Shown piece by piece: positions 1 to 11,163 of a stretch of 64,000 bases of DNA. The notes under the pieces were generated by a model. That model saw only the letters and a list, made by a program, of their open reading frames with translations. It made no database searches and was not told the DNA's origin. Origin of the DNA: Antedon mediterranea (taxonomy: Eukaryota; Echinodermata; Crinoidea; Comatulida; Antedonidae); NCBI RefSeq assembly GCF_964355755.1, contig NC_092678.1:11256922-11320921 (forward strand), given 5' to 3'. A program made the translations under genes and the position numbers. How positions within the stretch are numbered: the stretch's first letter is position 1; each line of letters begins with the position of its first letter.

Positions 1-898
1 TACACATGGCAAGTTACTTCTAGCATTCTGAAAAGAACTGTTGAGCTTGACGTTTATATCAAAATGTTCTCGTGGACAGCAATAACTAGTAGGCCTACTT
101 GAAATTGAAACAATTTAAAGTATCATATTGCATAAAATTACTGTCTAAGGATAAGTTGTGTAGAGATATGTTTTTTGTTTGAAACATTTGTAATAGTATT
201 TTCTGCTCATCTTTTAACCACATTTTCTATTACAATGAATGTAATTATGTATATTTCGAACAATTTGATACCAAGTTTAAGTTTCTACGACCAGTACTTA
301 CAGAGATATGAAGATGTCCTGGTATGTGGGTCAAAGATCAGAAATGGCATTTCTGATAATTTTTGACTAAAATGTGCCATTAGATTGAATATGAACCAGT
401 GGTTGCCGAGATACAAGTACCTTTATTTATTTGTTTATATAACCCTTGACCCTGACCCTTTGACCTTTTGTAACATTTTTCAAAATGTATAACAAATAAC
501 AGAATATATATTTCGAAAAATTTAAAACCAAATTCAAGTGTCTACGACGAGTAGTTACGGAGATAAATATGCCCTGGGTGGTGGGTCAAAGGTCAGAAAT
601 GGCATTTCCGGTCATTTTAAACTAAAATGTCCCATTAGACTGAATATAAATGTATACTTTCTGATCAATTTGAGACCAAAATTACTTCGCTGTGACCAGT
701 GGTTGTTGAGATTTAAGGACATATTGGTGTTTGGTCTTATGACCTTTCACCTGACCTTTTGACCTTTCGCCACATTTTCAAAATGTGTAACCAAGCCAAA
801 AATGATTGTTTGACCACCCTAAACCTAAACTAAATTTCTGAAGCCAAATTCTCTGGACCTCAAAGTGCATACGAAAGTTGATCTAGCTACTATAGTAT
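1..898. repeat. Diverged repeat rich in GACCTTTGACC words
   Basis: No gene seen. Two related blocks begin near 280 and 537, about 257 bp apart, and share a segment reading as a question-free run of tctacgac...agtta(c)agagata, a gggtcaaag(g/a)tcagaaatgg core and a taaaatgtsccattaga tail. Similar wording recurs at 37320-37760 and, inverted, at 43500-43760, so this is a dispersed family. Short open frames here are not protein-like. Confidence 0.6.
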
Positions 899-2569
899 TT
901 AGACCATATTGAGCATTTCGACAAAAAATTTCATACAAAACATCAAAGTGTTAATAATAGCTTCAAATCGCGTTTTAGACGTTTTAGACCATTTTGTGCA
1001 TTTCGATGAAACTTGGTTACACAAATATATCAAAGTGCTTGAAATCACATTTGAAACCGTTTTAGACCATTTTGAGCATTTCGAAAAAAACTTATTCAAA
1101 CAAAACATCAAAGTGCTAAGGATAGCTTGAAATCGCATTTGGAGACGTTATAGACCATTTTGTGAGTTTCGAAAAAACCTTGTTAACATAAAAACAGCAA
1201 AGTGCTTGGAAAAGCTTCAAAACGCATTTGGAGACGTTTTAGACCATTTTGTTCATTTCGATGAAACTTGGTTACACAAAAACATCAAAGAGCACAAAAT
1301 AGCTTAATATCGTTTTAAAAACGTTTTAGACCATTTTGAGCATTTAGACAAAACTTTTTCACACAAAACATCAAAGTGTACAGAATAGCTTCAAATCGCA
1401 TTTGGAGACGTTTTAGACCATTTTGTGATTTTCGAAAAAACTTTTTAACATAAAAACACCAAAGTGCTCAGAATATCTTCAAATCGCATTTGGAGACGTT
1501 TTAGACCATTTTGTGATTTTCGAAAAAACTTGTTAACATAAAAACACCAAAGTGCTTAGAAAAGCTTCAAATCGCATTTGGAGACGTTTTAGACCATTTT
1601 GTGATTTTCGAAAAAACTTGGTTACACAAAAACATCAAAGTGCTTAAAATCACATTAGAAACCGTTTTAGACCATTTTGAGCATTTCGTTAAAACTTTTC
1701 ACACAAATCATCAAAGTGCACAAAACAGCTTAATATCGTATTTAAAAACGTTTTAGACCATTTTGAGCATTTCGACAAAACTTTTTCACACAAAACATCA
1801 AAGTGTACAGAAGAGCTTCAAATCGCATTCTGAGACGTTTTAGACCATTTTGTGATTTTCGAAAAAACTTGGTTACACAAAAACATCAAATTGCACAAAA
1901 TAGCTTAATATGGTATTGGAAAACGTTTTAGACCATTTTGAGCATTTCGAGAAAACTTTTTCACACAAAACATCAAAGTGTACAGAATAGCTTCAAATGG
2001 CATTTGGAGACGTTTTAGACCATTTTGTGATTTTCGAAAAAACTTTTTAACATAAAAACACCAAAGTGCTCAGAATATCTTCAAATCGCATTTGGAGACG
2101 TTTTAGACCATTTTGTGATTTTCGAAAAAACTTTTTAACATAAAAACACCAAAGTGCTCAGAATATCTTCAAATCGCATTTCAAAAAACTTGGTTACACA
2201 AAAACATCAAATTGCACAAAATAGCTTAATATGGTATTGGAAAACGTTTTAGACCATTTTGAGCATTTCGAGAAAACTTTTTCTCACAAAACATCAAAGT
2301 GTCTAGAATAGCTTTAAATCGCATTTGGAGACGTTTTAGACCATTTTGTGCATTTCGATGAAACTTGGTTACACAAATATATCAAAGTGCTTAAAATCAC
2401 ATTTGAAACCGTTTTAGACCATTTTGAGCATTTCGACAAAACTTTTTCATACAAAACATCAAAGTGTACACAATAGCTTATTATCTTATTTGGAGACGTT
2501 TTAAACCATATTGAGCATTTCGAAAAAAAATTGTTAACATAAAAACATCAAAGTGCTAAGAATAGCTTG
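899..2569. repeat. Tandem array of about 88 bp and 78 bp units, left part
   Basis: About 20 copies of a unit built around ttttagaccattttg, then catttcgaaaaaactt, a caaag(t)tgct block and an aatcgcatttggagacg block. Successive starts at 1411, 1499 and 1587 are 88 bp apart and the next at 1665 is 78 bp away, so two length variants are interspersed. The same array resumes at 7585 after the LTR element. Open frames in it are by-products of the periodicity. Confidence 0.92.
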
Positions 2570-3007
2570 TTTAGTAATTGTCGGCGCAACGGTAAAACAA
2601 AACAACTACTAAATGTATACAGTAAACTATGCAATTTATTCCAAGTGAATCAAGTGAGGATTCTCAATAAATAGATAAAATATACAATATACAATATTTG
2701 ATAAGACAGAGCAATAAACGGTGTAGATAAGATGCTGGTTGAGAAAAGAGTGTGTTAATAATGTGGTCAGTGCATGGTAATATTGGGCTTGGCCCACCTC
2801 ATCTGACCAATTAGGATTAAGAGAATTAATGTGGTTTTCTGTTAGAGTCATTAACATTCTTAAAATCCATTAGCTAGAAAAGTGAAGGTAACAGGAAGGT
2901 AACCTGTCAATGTGAGGTTAAATAAAGAGATATATAGAGGATGTATAAATAATCAAATTAAAAGTAAATGTTGAATTGTTTAAAAGCTATGTGGTAGGTC
3001 TGCTACA
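2570..3007 (-). repeat. 3' LTR of the Ty3/gypsy element
   Basis: On the element's strand it starts TGTAGCAGAC and ends ATTACTAAA, so the usual TG start is present but not the CA end. It contains a TATA-like CTCTATATATCTC (around 2931-2943) and an AATAAA polyadenylation signal (complement of 2635-2640). Matches 7147-7584 with a single difference seen. Confidence 0.95.
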
Positions 3008-3022
3008 GGAGCCCCCTTCCAG
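3008..3022 (-). other. Polypurine tract of the LTR element
   Basis: Immediately inside the 3' LTR the element strand reads CTGGAAGGGGGCTCC. The run GGAAGGGGG is the expected purine-rich plus-strand primer site. Confidence 0.75.
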
Positions 3023-3030
3023 TGAAAGAA

Positions 3031-6000
3031 TTAATGATAGAACGAGACAAAACGTTGAGGGAAATGAACATGTCTACCAGAACGAGTAGTACGGGGAGGG
3101 GTTGCCAAAATGGGTGACGGGTTGGTTGGTTTGACTAGGGGTGATGCTTGTAGCTTGGGAGTGAGGGTTTGCTCTTGGCTTTTAAATATATCAGTATCCA
3201 AATGAGCTACCTTTAAGCGATCAATACTGACTGTGTCCTGTCGACCATTTAGATCGAGAACAAAGTGTTTGTCTGTTCGACTTAATACCTTAAATGGACC
3301 ATCATATGGACGTTGTAAGGGTTTTCGAACAGAGTCCCTTCGCACAAAAACATGGGTACAATTAAATATTTCTTGATTGATATAGGATTTACGGTTAGAG
3401 TTGGTGCGGGTAGGTGTGGGACGTAGTTTACTCATATTATCACGCAATCTATCAATATAATTAGAATAATCACAATGTTCAGAGTTTGAATTAAAGAATT
3501 GTCCAGGTAATCTTAAAGTAGTGCCATAAACAAGTTCAGCAGCACTATGACCTAGATCAGCCTTAAGGGCTGTACGAATGCCTAAAAGTACTATAGGTAA
3601 ATGTTCTGTCCATTTAGTGTGATCATTATGTGCTTTGAGAGAACCCTTCAAATGTCGATGAAAACGTTCTACAAGTCCGTTCGCAATAGGATGGTATGCA
3701 GTTGTATGAATGTGCTTAGTTCCTAGTAAGTTGGCGAGTGAATGAAATAATGCAGATTCAAATTGTCTTCCTCGATCTGTTGTAATGGTTGAAGGTATTC
3801 CGAATGAAGCGATCCATCGATTGACAAATGCGTGTGCGACAGTATCGGCTGTGATATCCGGAATAGGTACGGCTTCGGGCCATCGAGTAAAACGATCGAT
3901 AAAAGTGAGTAAATAAGAAAAACCATTTGACGGAGGGAGAGGTCCAACAATATCTATATGTACATGGTCAAAACGGGCGTCAGGTGTAGAAAAAGTAGAG
4001 AGTGGCGAAACGGTGTGCCGGTGTACTTTGGAACGTTGACATTGAATGCATGTTTGAGACCATCGTCGTACATCACGATTGATTGCTGGCCATACGAAAC
4101 GGTCAGTAATTAAACGTTGTGTTGCTCGTATACCAGGATGTGATAGCGAATGTAGAGTGTCAAATATTATGCGTCTGAATTCTTGTGGGATATATGGACG
4201 TGGATTGCCTTTGGAAATATCACAAAGAATTGTAGAGTCAGAAGTTGGAATTGGAAAGTTTTGAAATTGTAGTGAAAACGGTGATTCAAGTAGCTTGTGC
4301 AATTCATCGTCATTCTTTTGTGCAGCAGCAATAAGACTAAAATCAACAATGTTAGTTGTGTTGTGACTGAAAGTATTAAGTTCGATTCGCGACAAAGCTA
4401 CAGCTGCTGCATTAGCTTTTCCACTCACATGGCGTATGTCCGTTGTGAATTGAGATATGAAATCGAGATGACGGATTTCGCGTGGCGAGTGACGATTTGG
4501 TTTGGCGAGTAAAGCATACACAAGTGGCTTATGGTCAGTAAAAATATGAAATGAGCGTCCTTCAAGTGAATGACGAAAATGTTTAACTGAAAGGTATGCC
4601 GCCAAAAGTTCACGACCAAATGTGCTGTATCGCGTCTGCGCTGGTTTCAACTTCTGTGAGAAAAATGAAATAGGTTGCCAATTGTTGTCAATGCATTGTT
4701 GTAGTATACCCCCTATGGCCACATCCGAAGCGTCAACCATGATACTTAAAGGTGCATCTGGCTGCGGATGGGTGAGAAATGTAGCACTTGCGAGGGCGAC
4801 TTTAATATTATTAAATCCCAATAAAGCTGCGTCGGTCCATACCAGATCCTGTTTCTTACCTGCCCCAACAAGTAGAGCTGTGACAGGTTGTAAAATCTGG
4901 GCACACTGCGGTATAAATCGCCTATAAAAGTTAATAAGTCCAAGGAATTCACGAAGTTTGCGTAAAGAAGTTGGTTGTGGAAAGTTTTGTATCGCTTCGA
5001 CCTTTACTTGAAGTGGTCGGACACCTTGCGAATCAACATGATGTCCAAGAAACTCGAGTGACGAAACTCCAAATTGGCATTTCGCTGGGTTGAGAACAAC
5101 GCCATACTCATTAAGACGTGTGAATAGTTGATGAAGATGAGTTTCGTGTTCCTCGGCGTTGGAACTTGCAACAAGCAGGTCGTCGATATAAGCGTAGCAA
5201 AAATCCAATCCACGCGTTACCTGATCAATAAAACGTTGAAAAGTTTGAGCGGCATTGCGGAGGCCAAATGGCATTCTAACAAATTCAAAAAGTCCAAATG
5301 GTGTAGTAATTGCTGTTTTATGAACATCAGCAGGTTCAACTGGTATCTGATGGTAAGCTCGGACGAGATCAATCTTAGAAAATATAGTGGATCCGTGCAG
5401 AGATGCTGTAAAATCGTGCATGTACGGGATAGGATACCGATCTGCAACAGTAGCATTGTTCAATGCTCGATAATCCCCACAGGGACGCCAATCCCCAGGA
5501 GTTTTCTTAGGCACCATATGTAAAGGTGATGCCCAGTTACTTTTAGAGGGGCGTATAATTCCAAGCTGCATCATGTGTTCAAATTCATGTCTGGCTGTTT
5601 TGCAGCGGTCATGTGCGAGCCGTCGAGGATGTGACGAAATTGGTGGACCATGGGTCTGAATATGATGTGTCACATCGTGTTTTAGCGACGCTTCCTGATA
5701 ACAAGGGCATGTAATGTTTGGGAATTTTGTAAGAATGTAGTCCCAATTGGACTTAGCCTCAAGGGTGGTAAATATAAGACCGAGAGGCGAAGTTTTGGAG
5801 GCGACACCTTGAATACTCAGGTTGGTGGTAGTGTCAATGAGTCGTCGATTATTCATATCGACTAACAGTCCAAAATGTCTTAAAAAATCAGCCCCTATGA
5901 TGGGGTGTGTGACGTCTGCGACAACAAATAACCATTGAGATGTTCGTCTCAAACCTAAGTCTAAGGTTACAGAGCGATGTCCATAAGTGTTGATAGATGT

Positions 6001-6216
6001 ATTATTTGCGGCAGTCAAAGTAGACTCTTGTCGCCTATGTAGACGCTCATGGTGAGTAGGTGGAACAACGCTAACTTCTGCCCCAGTGTCTATGAGGAAA
6101 CGTTGTTTGGATAATTGATTAACAATAAAGAAAAGGCGACTTACGATTTGACGGCCAGCAACATTCGTCGCATTTAGTTGTCGGCGTTGGAGTTTTCCGA
6201 ACACGGCGGATTGCAT
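3031..6216 (-). CDS. pol: Pol polyprotein: protease, RT, RNase H, integrase
   Basis: 1061-residue Ty3/gypsy Pol without internal stops. Aspartic protease: DTG at residues 43-45 in [12 protein letters not shown]. Reverse transcriptase: about 220-400, with the active site YIDD at 343-346. RNase H: about 490-610, acidic residues D495, E536 and D561; the block usually read ADALSR is AVALSR here, so the fourth conserved aspartate (residue 606) is valine, which may weaken RNase H. Integrase: H689, H693, C723, C726 zinc site, then catalytic D755, D814 and E850 with D-35-E spacing. It makes and inserts the cDNA copy of the element. The frame is -1 relative to gag and overlaps its end by 43 nt, so a Gag-Pol fusion by -1 frameshifting is expected; the ATG at 6216 need not be used. 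Confidence 0.96.
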   Translation of the reverse strand: MQSAVFGKLQRRQLNATNVAGRQIVSRLFFIVNQLSKQRFLIDTGAEVSVVPPTHHERLHRRQESTLTAANNTSINTYGHRSVTLDLGLRRTSQWLFVVADVTHPIIGADFLRHFGLLVDMNNRRLIDTTTNLSIQGVASKTSPLGLIFTTLEAKSNWDYILTKFPNITCPCYQEASLKHDVTHHIQTHGPPISSHPRRLAHDRCKTARHEFEHMMQLGIIRPSKSNWASPLHMVPKKTPGDWRPCGDYRALNNATVADRYPIPYMHDFTASLHGSTIFSKIDLVRAYHQIPVEPADVHKTAITTPFGLFEFVRMPFGLRNAAQTFQRFIDQVTRGLDFCYAYIDDLLVASSNAEEHETHLHQLFTRLNEYGVVLNPAKCQFGVSSLEFLGHHVDSQGVRPLQVKVEAIQNFPQPTSLRKLREFLGLINFYRRFIPQCAQILQPVTALLVGAGKKQDLVWTDAALLGFNNIKVALASATFLTHPQPDAPLSIMVDASDVAIGGILQQCIDNNWQPISFFSQKLKPAQTRYSTFGRELLAAYLSVKHFRHSLEGRSFHIFTDHKPLVYALLAKPNRHSPREIRHLDFISQFTTDIRHVSGKANAAAVALSRIELNTFSHNTTNIVDFSLIAAAQKNDDELHKLLESPFSLQFQNFPIPTSDSTILCDISKGNPRPYIPQEFRRIIFDTLHSLSHPGIRATQRLITDRFVWPAINRDVRRWSQTCIQCQRSKVHRHTVSPLSTFSTPDARFDHVHIDIVGPLPPSNGFSYLLTFIDRFTRWPEAVPIPDITADTVAHAFVNRWIASFGIPSTITTDRGRQFESALFHSLANLLGTKHIHTTAYHPIANGLVERFHRHLKGSLKAHNDHTKWTEHLPIVLLGIRTALKADLGHSAAELVYGTTLRLPGQFFNSNSEHCDYSNYIDRLRDNMSKLRPTPTRTNSNRKSYINQEIFNCTHVFVRRDSVRKPLQRPYDGPFKVLSRTDKHFVLDLNGRQDTVSIDRLKVAHLDTDIFKSQEQTLTPKLQASPLVKPTNPSPILATPPRTTRSGRHVHFPQRFVSFYH

Positions 6217-7106
6217 TTTCGAGCATTTACTCCAAATTTTTCATGGTACCAACAGAGTTGAGGAGTGTTGTTTGAATGTTGAGCTGAGCGATCGGTACTG
6301 TTAGGTTGAGCAGGAGATGAATGCCTACCACTCGATCGATTTCGGTGTCGACTTGTGCTTCGACTTTGATATCTGTTGTGCCGTCGGTCAGATTGCAAGG
6401 AATTAACTTGCGTCGACAGTTGTTGAATCTGTTTTTGCAGGTTTTCAAGGGTCGCAGACAAGGAGGGTGTATTGTCCGTGTGTACTGCCGATACACTTGT
6501 TGGCGCAGTTGCAGTTACAGATACTTCAATAATTTTGTCAGCCAATGATGTCAAGCTTCCCAGGTCCAACTCATCCTTGGTTGAAGCTAGGATAAGCTGT
6601 ACATTAGTTGGGAGGCGACTTAAGAATAGTTGTTTCATAATTGAAGATTCAAGTGGCCTGTCGCCTAAGAGTTGTAACATCCGTCGGTATAATTGCGATG
6701 GTTTCCTATCCCCCAACTCCTCGGCCGTCAGGAGTTGGCGGAGGCGCTGTTGGTCGGAGTCAGTTGTCCGACGTATTAAGGTATCTTTCAAGTTCACATA
6801 CCTGTTATCAGTAGGCGGGTTGAGAAGTAGATCCCGAACTTCCTGCGCAATTTCAGGTTGCAATGATCCGACTAAGTAAGCGTATTTTGTAGCATCTACT
6901 GTAATCCCACGCGTTGTGAACTGTGCTTCCACTTGGGTGAACCACAATATCGGATCATTGGGCCAGTATGGAGGCAGTTTCAACGCTACCGAAGAAATTG
7001 GCCTGTTGACGGTTGCTGCGTCAGGAGCGGGCATCACAGGTTGTTCCTGGTGCTGGGGTTGTGCTGGAGGTTGCGGTAGCTGTCGTTGTTGCTGTTGTCC
7101 TTCCAT
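6174..7106 (-). CDS. gag: Gag capsid/nucleocapsid protein of the LTR element
   Basis: 310 residues, first ATG after the primer site. The N-terminus is rich in Q and P; a capsid-like segment follows with [20 protein letters not shown] and [20 protein letters not shown], both typical of one group of animal Ty3/gypsy Gags. An arginine/serine-rich stretch (about 240-270) precedes a C-terminal zinc-knuckle-like site C285-x2-H288-x9-C298-x3-C302, likely for RNA binding. It should assemble the intracellular particle in which Pol copies the RNA. It ends at 6174 within the start of pol, in a different frame. No canonical XXXYYYZ slippery heptamer is visible in the overlap. Confidence 0.93.
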   Translation of the reverse strand: MEGQQQQRQLPQPPAQPQHQEQPVMPAPDAATVNRPISSVALKLPPYWPNDPILWFTQVEAQFTTRGITVDATKYAYLVGSLQPEIAQEVRDLLLNPPTDNRYVNLKDTLIRRTTDSDQQRLRQLLTAEELGDRKPSQLYRRMLQLLGDRPLESSIMKQLFLSRLPTNVQLILASTKDELDLGSLTSLADKIIEVSVTATAPTSVSAVHTDNTPSLSATLENLQKQIQQLSTQVNSLQSDRRHNRYQSRSTSRHRNRSSGRHSSPAQPNSTDRSAQHSNNTPQLCWYHEKFGVNARKCNPPCSENSNADN

Positions 7107-7127
7107 TTTAAGTTAAATTCGGTATAA

Positions 7128-7146
7128 GAAAGTCGAGGGTCACCAC
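7128..7146 (-). other. Candidate primer-binding site
   Basis: Next to the 5' LTR the element strand reads GTGGTGACCCTCGACTTTC. TGG one base inside the LTR end fits pairing with a tRNA 3' CCA. I cannot assign the tRNA by eye. Confidence 0.55.
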
Positions 7147-7584
7147 TTTAGTAATTGTCGGCGCAACGGTAAAACAAAACAACTACTAAATGTATACAGT
7201 AAACTATGCAATTTATTCCAAGTGAATCAAGTGAGGATTCTCAATAAATAGATAAAATATACAATATACAATATTTGATAAGACAGAGCAATAAACGGTG
7301 TAGCTAAGATGCTGGTTGAGAAAAGAGTGTGTTAATAATGTGGTCAGTGCATGGTAATATTGGGCTTGGCCCACCTCATCTGACCAATTAGGATTAAGAG
7401 AATTAATGTGGTTTTCTGTTAGAGTCATTAACATTCTTAAAATCCATTAGCTAGAAAAGTGAAGGTAACAGGAAGGTAACCTGTCAATGTGAGGTTAAAT
7501 AAAGAGATATATAGAGGATGTATAAATAATCAAATTAAAAGTAAATGTTGAATTGTTTAAAAGCTATGTGGTAGGTCTGCTACA
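7147..7584 (-). repeat. 5' LTR of the Ty3/gypsy element
   Basis: Promoter-side LTR, 438 bp, the partner of 2570-3007 at an offset of 4577. The only difference noticed is at 7304. Followed at 7585-7588 by the CTTG target duplication. Confidence 0.95.
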
Positions 7585-8209
7585 CTTGAAATCGCATTTG
7601 GAGACGTTTAGACCATTTTGTGCATTTCGATGAAACTTGGTTATACAAATATATCAAAGTGCTTAAAATCACATTTGAAACCGTTTTAGACCATTTTGAG
7701 CATTTCGAAAAAAACCTTTTTCAAACAAAACATCAAAGTGCTAAGAATAGCTTGAAATCGCATTTGGAGACGTTTTAGACCATTTTGTGCATTTCGATGA
7801 AACTTGGTTACACAAATATATCAAAGTGCTTAAAATCACATTTGAAACCGTTTTAGACCATTTTGATTATTTCGAAAAAAACTGTTTCAATCAAAGCATC
7901 AAAGTGCTAAGAATTGCTTGAAATCGCATTTGGAGACGTTTTAGACCATTTGTGCATTTCGATGAAACTTGGTTACACAAATATATCAAAGTGCTTAAAA
8001 TCACATTTGAAACCGTTTTAGACCATTTTGATTATTTCGAAAAAAACTGTTTCAATCAAAGCATCAAAGTGCTAAGAATAGCTTGAAATCGCATTTGGAG
8101 ACGTTTTAGACCATTTGTGCATTTCGATGAAACTTGGTTACACAAATATATCAAAGTGCTTAAAATTACATTTTGAACCGTTTTAGACCATTTTGAGCAT
8201 TTCGATAAT
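7585..8209. repeat. Tandem array of about 88/78 bp units, right part
   Basis: Seven to eight further units of the array seen at 899-2569. The first unit continues exactly where 2569 stopped. Two neighbouring 160 bp pairs near 7790 and 7950 are almost identical, pointing to recent local amplification. Confidence 0.92.
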
Positions 8210-9404
8210 CTCCAACAGTAAACGTATCCGCCGGTGGAACTGTATCTCAAACCGTGGCTATCTTGTCTATCTTTTCCTTATTATCTCTCCTTTTTTATTG
8301 TGCTCGAGTTCACCCTCCATTGCCTTCCTTCTCCAATCTCTCTCTCCCCTTTTTCTCACGTCCGCTCTCTGCTACTCCTCCTGCCTAACGTCCATCTGCC
8401 GCCCTCTATCTATTTCTTCAATCCCAAAATCATTACAATAAAATTTTATAGACCAATTTAAAATGGCAGCCATTTTGGACGCCATCTTGGATTTCTCGGA
8501 GAGCACAAGGAGGATTTTTCGGGACTTTTAGTATGATGTTCCAATCATAGTTCTCGACCTTTCCTGAAAAAATTAGCTTGTTACCAGAAATTTCCGGGTC
8601 TGCCTATACTTATGAACTAATGCTCTTGGACTATAGAGGAGATATTAATGGAAGGAATATCTTAGATGGGATAAGAGGGCAAAAAAAGGAAATCAACTGT
8701 TTAAAAATTGTAATAACAATACAAGATATAAACAAATTAATTAATGTTATTTACTGTTATTATTTTTAGTGTTATTAATTATGTTTCAACTTCATTGTAT
8801 TAAAAAAGAAACACAATTTTAATTAAAAAATTATTTATACAGTAGGAAGGCCAAACAAAATTATTGTGTTGGCCACGCCCGACCGACCCTAAAGTTGTGA
8901 CAACAACAATCGTGAAATCAAATAGTGAAAATATATTGTCTTATTCGCCAAATTGGCGAATATATTTCACCTCCACCGGACTTGTTAAAACAACATTTAG
9001 GTATATTTATTCATAAAAAGACATCAAAATACAACGGCAGCCAAAAGGCTGAAAAGTAGTATTTTACAAAACTTGATAAAAATATATAAATACATTATGT
9101 ATAAAAGGTAAAACTAGTTTAAAAAAAAAAAACAAATTTACCACTTTAAAATTGGTCCACCAAAGTCTTTTTAAAGATAGCCACGGTTGGAGATACAAGA
9201 AGTGTGCAATCAACCGTGACTCAATCATGTGATAATCGGAATACGCGATTATCAATTTTGGGAGGATCGAAGTTTAAAGTAAATAAACGCTTTTATTACA
9301 CAATGGTTGAGACACGTTTTTAAATACCCTCATAATTAATGGACTCTACCAATGTTGATCTGCAAATCGCTACAAATAACTCAATGTGTGCTGTAGAATT
9401 GATA
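8210..9404. other. Non-coding stretch with a 24 bp inverted repeat
   Basis: No gene recognised. Starts with a CT-rich tract (8255-8420). 8241-8264 is the reverse complement of 9174-9197 with one mismatch. A hairpin lies at about 8943-8961 (attcgccaaattggcgaat). An aaaatggc.gccattttgg motif at 8461-8485 recurs at 37283 and is probably part of a dispersed repeat. Confidence 0.5.
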
Positions 9405-9540
9405 GGCAGTTTGCTGCAGCACGTCGCTGAGGATATGCCCTACATATATTGCATTTTTCTTGAGGTATTGCTTGTACCATTTGTTCGTGGGTATTTGTTT
9501 TCCACTGTAATTTCGCGTCAAGTGGCGTTACTTTTGTGTT
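9405..9540 (+). repeat. Dispersed repeat, copy 1
   Basis: Shares a tttgctgcagcacgtcgctgag core, a catacatatattg-like core and cttgaggtattgc with the opposite strand of 22020-22240. No coding sense seen. Confidence 0.55.
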
Positions 9541-9601
9541 TGTAACTCCCGCAAACCGTCATATAAATCTGATTACAGTATTTCTTCGTATCGTGTGTGT
9601 G

Positions 9602-10603
9602 ATGAAGAGGAACGCGACAGCAGCAACTGTTGCCGTGTGTTTCGAGGAACGGGTGAGTGCCTAGCCCTGGTGGGCCTAGGCGGTAGGCCTACTAGTACTA
9701 GACTAGAGGAAGGCTTGGATGGGCAGGACTTTAACGTCGAAGAAACCTAGGCCTAGTCTAGGCGGATCGTTTAGGCTAGGCTGTCTTTTCAATTCATTCA
9801 TGGTAGTTTTTAACTTTTGTAGCCTAGGCTAGGCCTGGTTTAAATTAATGTTAAGCCTAGCTAGCTTATACTATAGTGTAGCCCTACTAGCTAGAAATAG
9901 AAGAGTGTAGCAGTAGGCTAGTAGTAAGCCTAGATAGTAAAATAGGCCTGGCCCTAGTAGTAGTAGTAGCAGGTAGCCTACTATACTACTACTAGTACTA
10001 CTAGTACTAGGCGGGATGAAGCAAGCAAGTAAATGCTAGCTAACATTCAATTATTAATCAATGTTATACATGTACATTTTAATTTATAAATACATTTTTA
10101 CAATGTAAAAAACAGTAAAAATACTGCCAGATTACTAAAAAGTTTAACAATATTAATATTTATTTTAACTTGTTTCTTGAAAGAAAAATGTATATTTAAA
10201 GTTAAATTTTAATATTAATGTACTACTAGATACTATATCTATTTATATCATAGAAGATTAATGTGACCATTGTAGCATCTCTTTTACTGTAAATAGTGTT
10301 ATAACTACCTACTACTAGACCTATAAAATAGATTGTGAAGTAATTATTGGTCGTGTTGTATTTAAAAAAAAAAAAAATTAATTATGGTATAATTAATATT
10401 CATATCATCACACTCGTCAGAACAAGTGCATAGGTGTGTTATTTGTATACATGTTGCAGACTTCTATATAGAATATTTTATGATTTTTTTTCTTTTTACC
10501 ATAGGGTAATAAAAATCTGCTGTACCAAAACACTTTCCTGACCTTGATTGGACTTGCAGTTGATAATGCCGTAAGGACTTGTGATTTTACCCAAGAAATT
10601 TAA
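9602..10603 (+). CDS. Weak candidate two-exon small gene
   Basis: Speculative. An ATG at 9602 opens 17 codons (MKRNATAATVAVCFEER) to a good donor cgg|gtgagt at 9653. A pyrimidine-rich acceptor ends at 10504 (accatag), after which 32 in-frame codons (GNKNLLYQNTFLTLIGLAVD...) run to TAA at 10601-10603; a donor-like gtaagg at 10572 could instead splice on. The joined peptide is 49 residues. I do not recognise it, and it could be a non-coding RNA or chance. A further acceptor-like ttccatag at about 10818 precedes an exon-like segment. Confidence 0.2.
9655..10020. repeat. TAGGCCTA / CTAGTA low-complexity cluster
   Basis: Dense in ggcctagg, taggccta and tagtactactagta words with no tandem unit of fixed length. 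The same words cluster at 22560-23140 and 34105-34500. Confidence 0.6.
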
Positions 10604-11027
10604 ATACATTTTCAGGTAAATGGATTTATAATATCAAAATGTCCTACAATAAAACCTGGTGAATAAGAATGTTTAGTTTTATTTATATGATATTAAGAGA
10701 AACTGTGGCTGATATAATACTTTTGTTTTTTGGTGCTCAATCTAGTTCCTGGTTGACATTTAATATTTGTTTGTTCTTTTTAGAGTGTATGGTAGCTGAA
10801 TTATTTTGTCTTCCATAGCTTGTTGGCTCCTTAACAAACTGCAGCATCTGTTGAAAACAAATTTGCAAAGATACAAAAATATCAAGGTGCAAGATGTTGT
10901 ATATTTGTCTGTTACTCTACAGTATTATTTAATCGGGTCAATTTATGTACAATATCTTTTATTCACATATTATAAATATTAATATAACACACTATCAAGG
11001 AAAAATTATTATTATATATATTTTGGT
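10604..11027. other. Non-coding stretch
   Basis: AT-rich, no gene, repeat unit or structure recognised apart from the exon-like segment near 10819-10895 noted above. Confidence 0.4.
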
Positions 11028-11163
11028 TCCATGTGATGAACACTAATAAAATCAAGCTTATTTGAGCAATTGAATGCTGTTTAATTAAACAGCATTCAAT
11101 TGCTTAAATAGACTTGATTTTTCTTGTTTGAGTTTACTTTAGTTCCGTGTGATGAACACTAAT
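11028..11163. repeat. 157 bp satellite, left fragment with inverted junction
   Basis: Satellite sequence of the 15742-20490 array lying left of the LINE. An imperfect palindrome of about 74 bp (11048-11121), centred on ttaattaa, shows a head-to-head turn of two satellite pieces. It ends in ACTAAT (11158-11163), repeated at 15742-15747 on the other side of the LINE. Confidence 0.88.

Larger units (their letters stand above)
2570..7584 (-). mobile_element. Intact Ty3/gypsy LTR retrotransposon
   Basis: Complete 5015 bp element on the minus strand, with two 438 bp direct LTRs, overlapping gag and pol frames, a candidate primer site and a polypurine tract. It is inserted in a tandem array: CTTG at 2566-2569 is repeated at 7585-7588, and the array unit reads straight through when the element is taken out. 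By eye the LTRs differ at one position (a at 2727, c at 7304), so insertion is recent. Domain order protease, RT, RNase H, integrase places it in Ty3/gypsy (Metaviridae-like). No envelope-like third frame is present. Confidence 0.96.

Noticed and set aside
899-1138. Overlapping open frames on both strands in the 88 bp array
   Set aside because: They follow the repeat period and have no domain or codon signal.
5128-5523. Plus-strand open frames opposite the pol gene
   Set aside because: Shadows of the intact minus-strand Pol frame with no recognisable motif.
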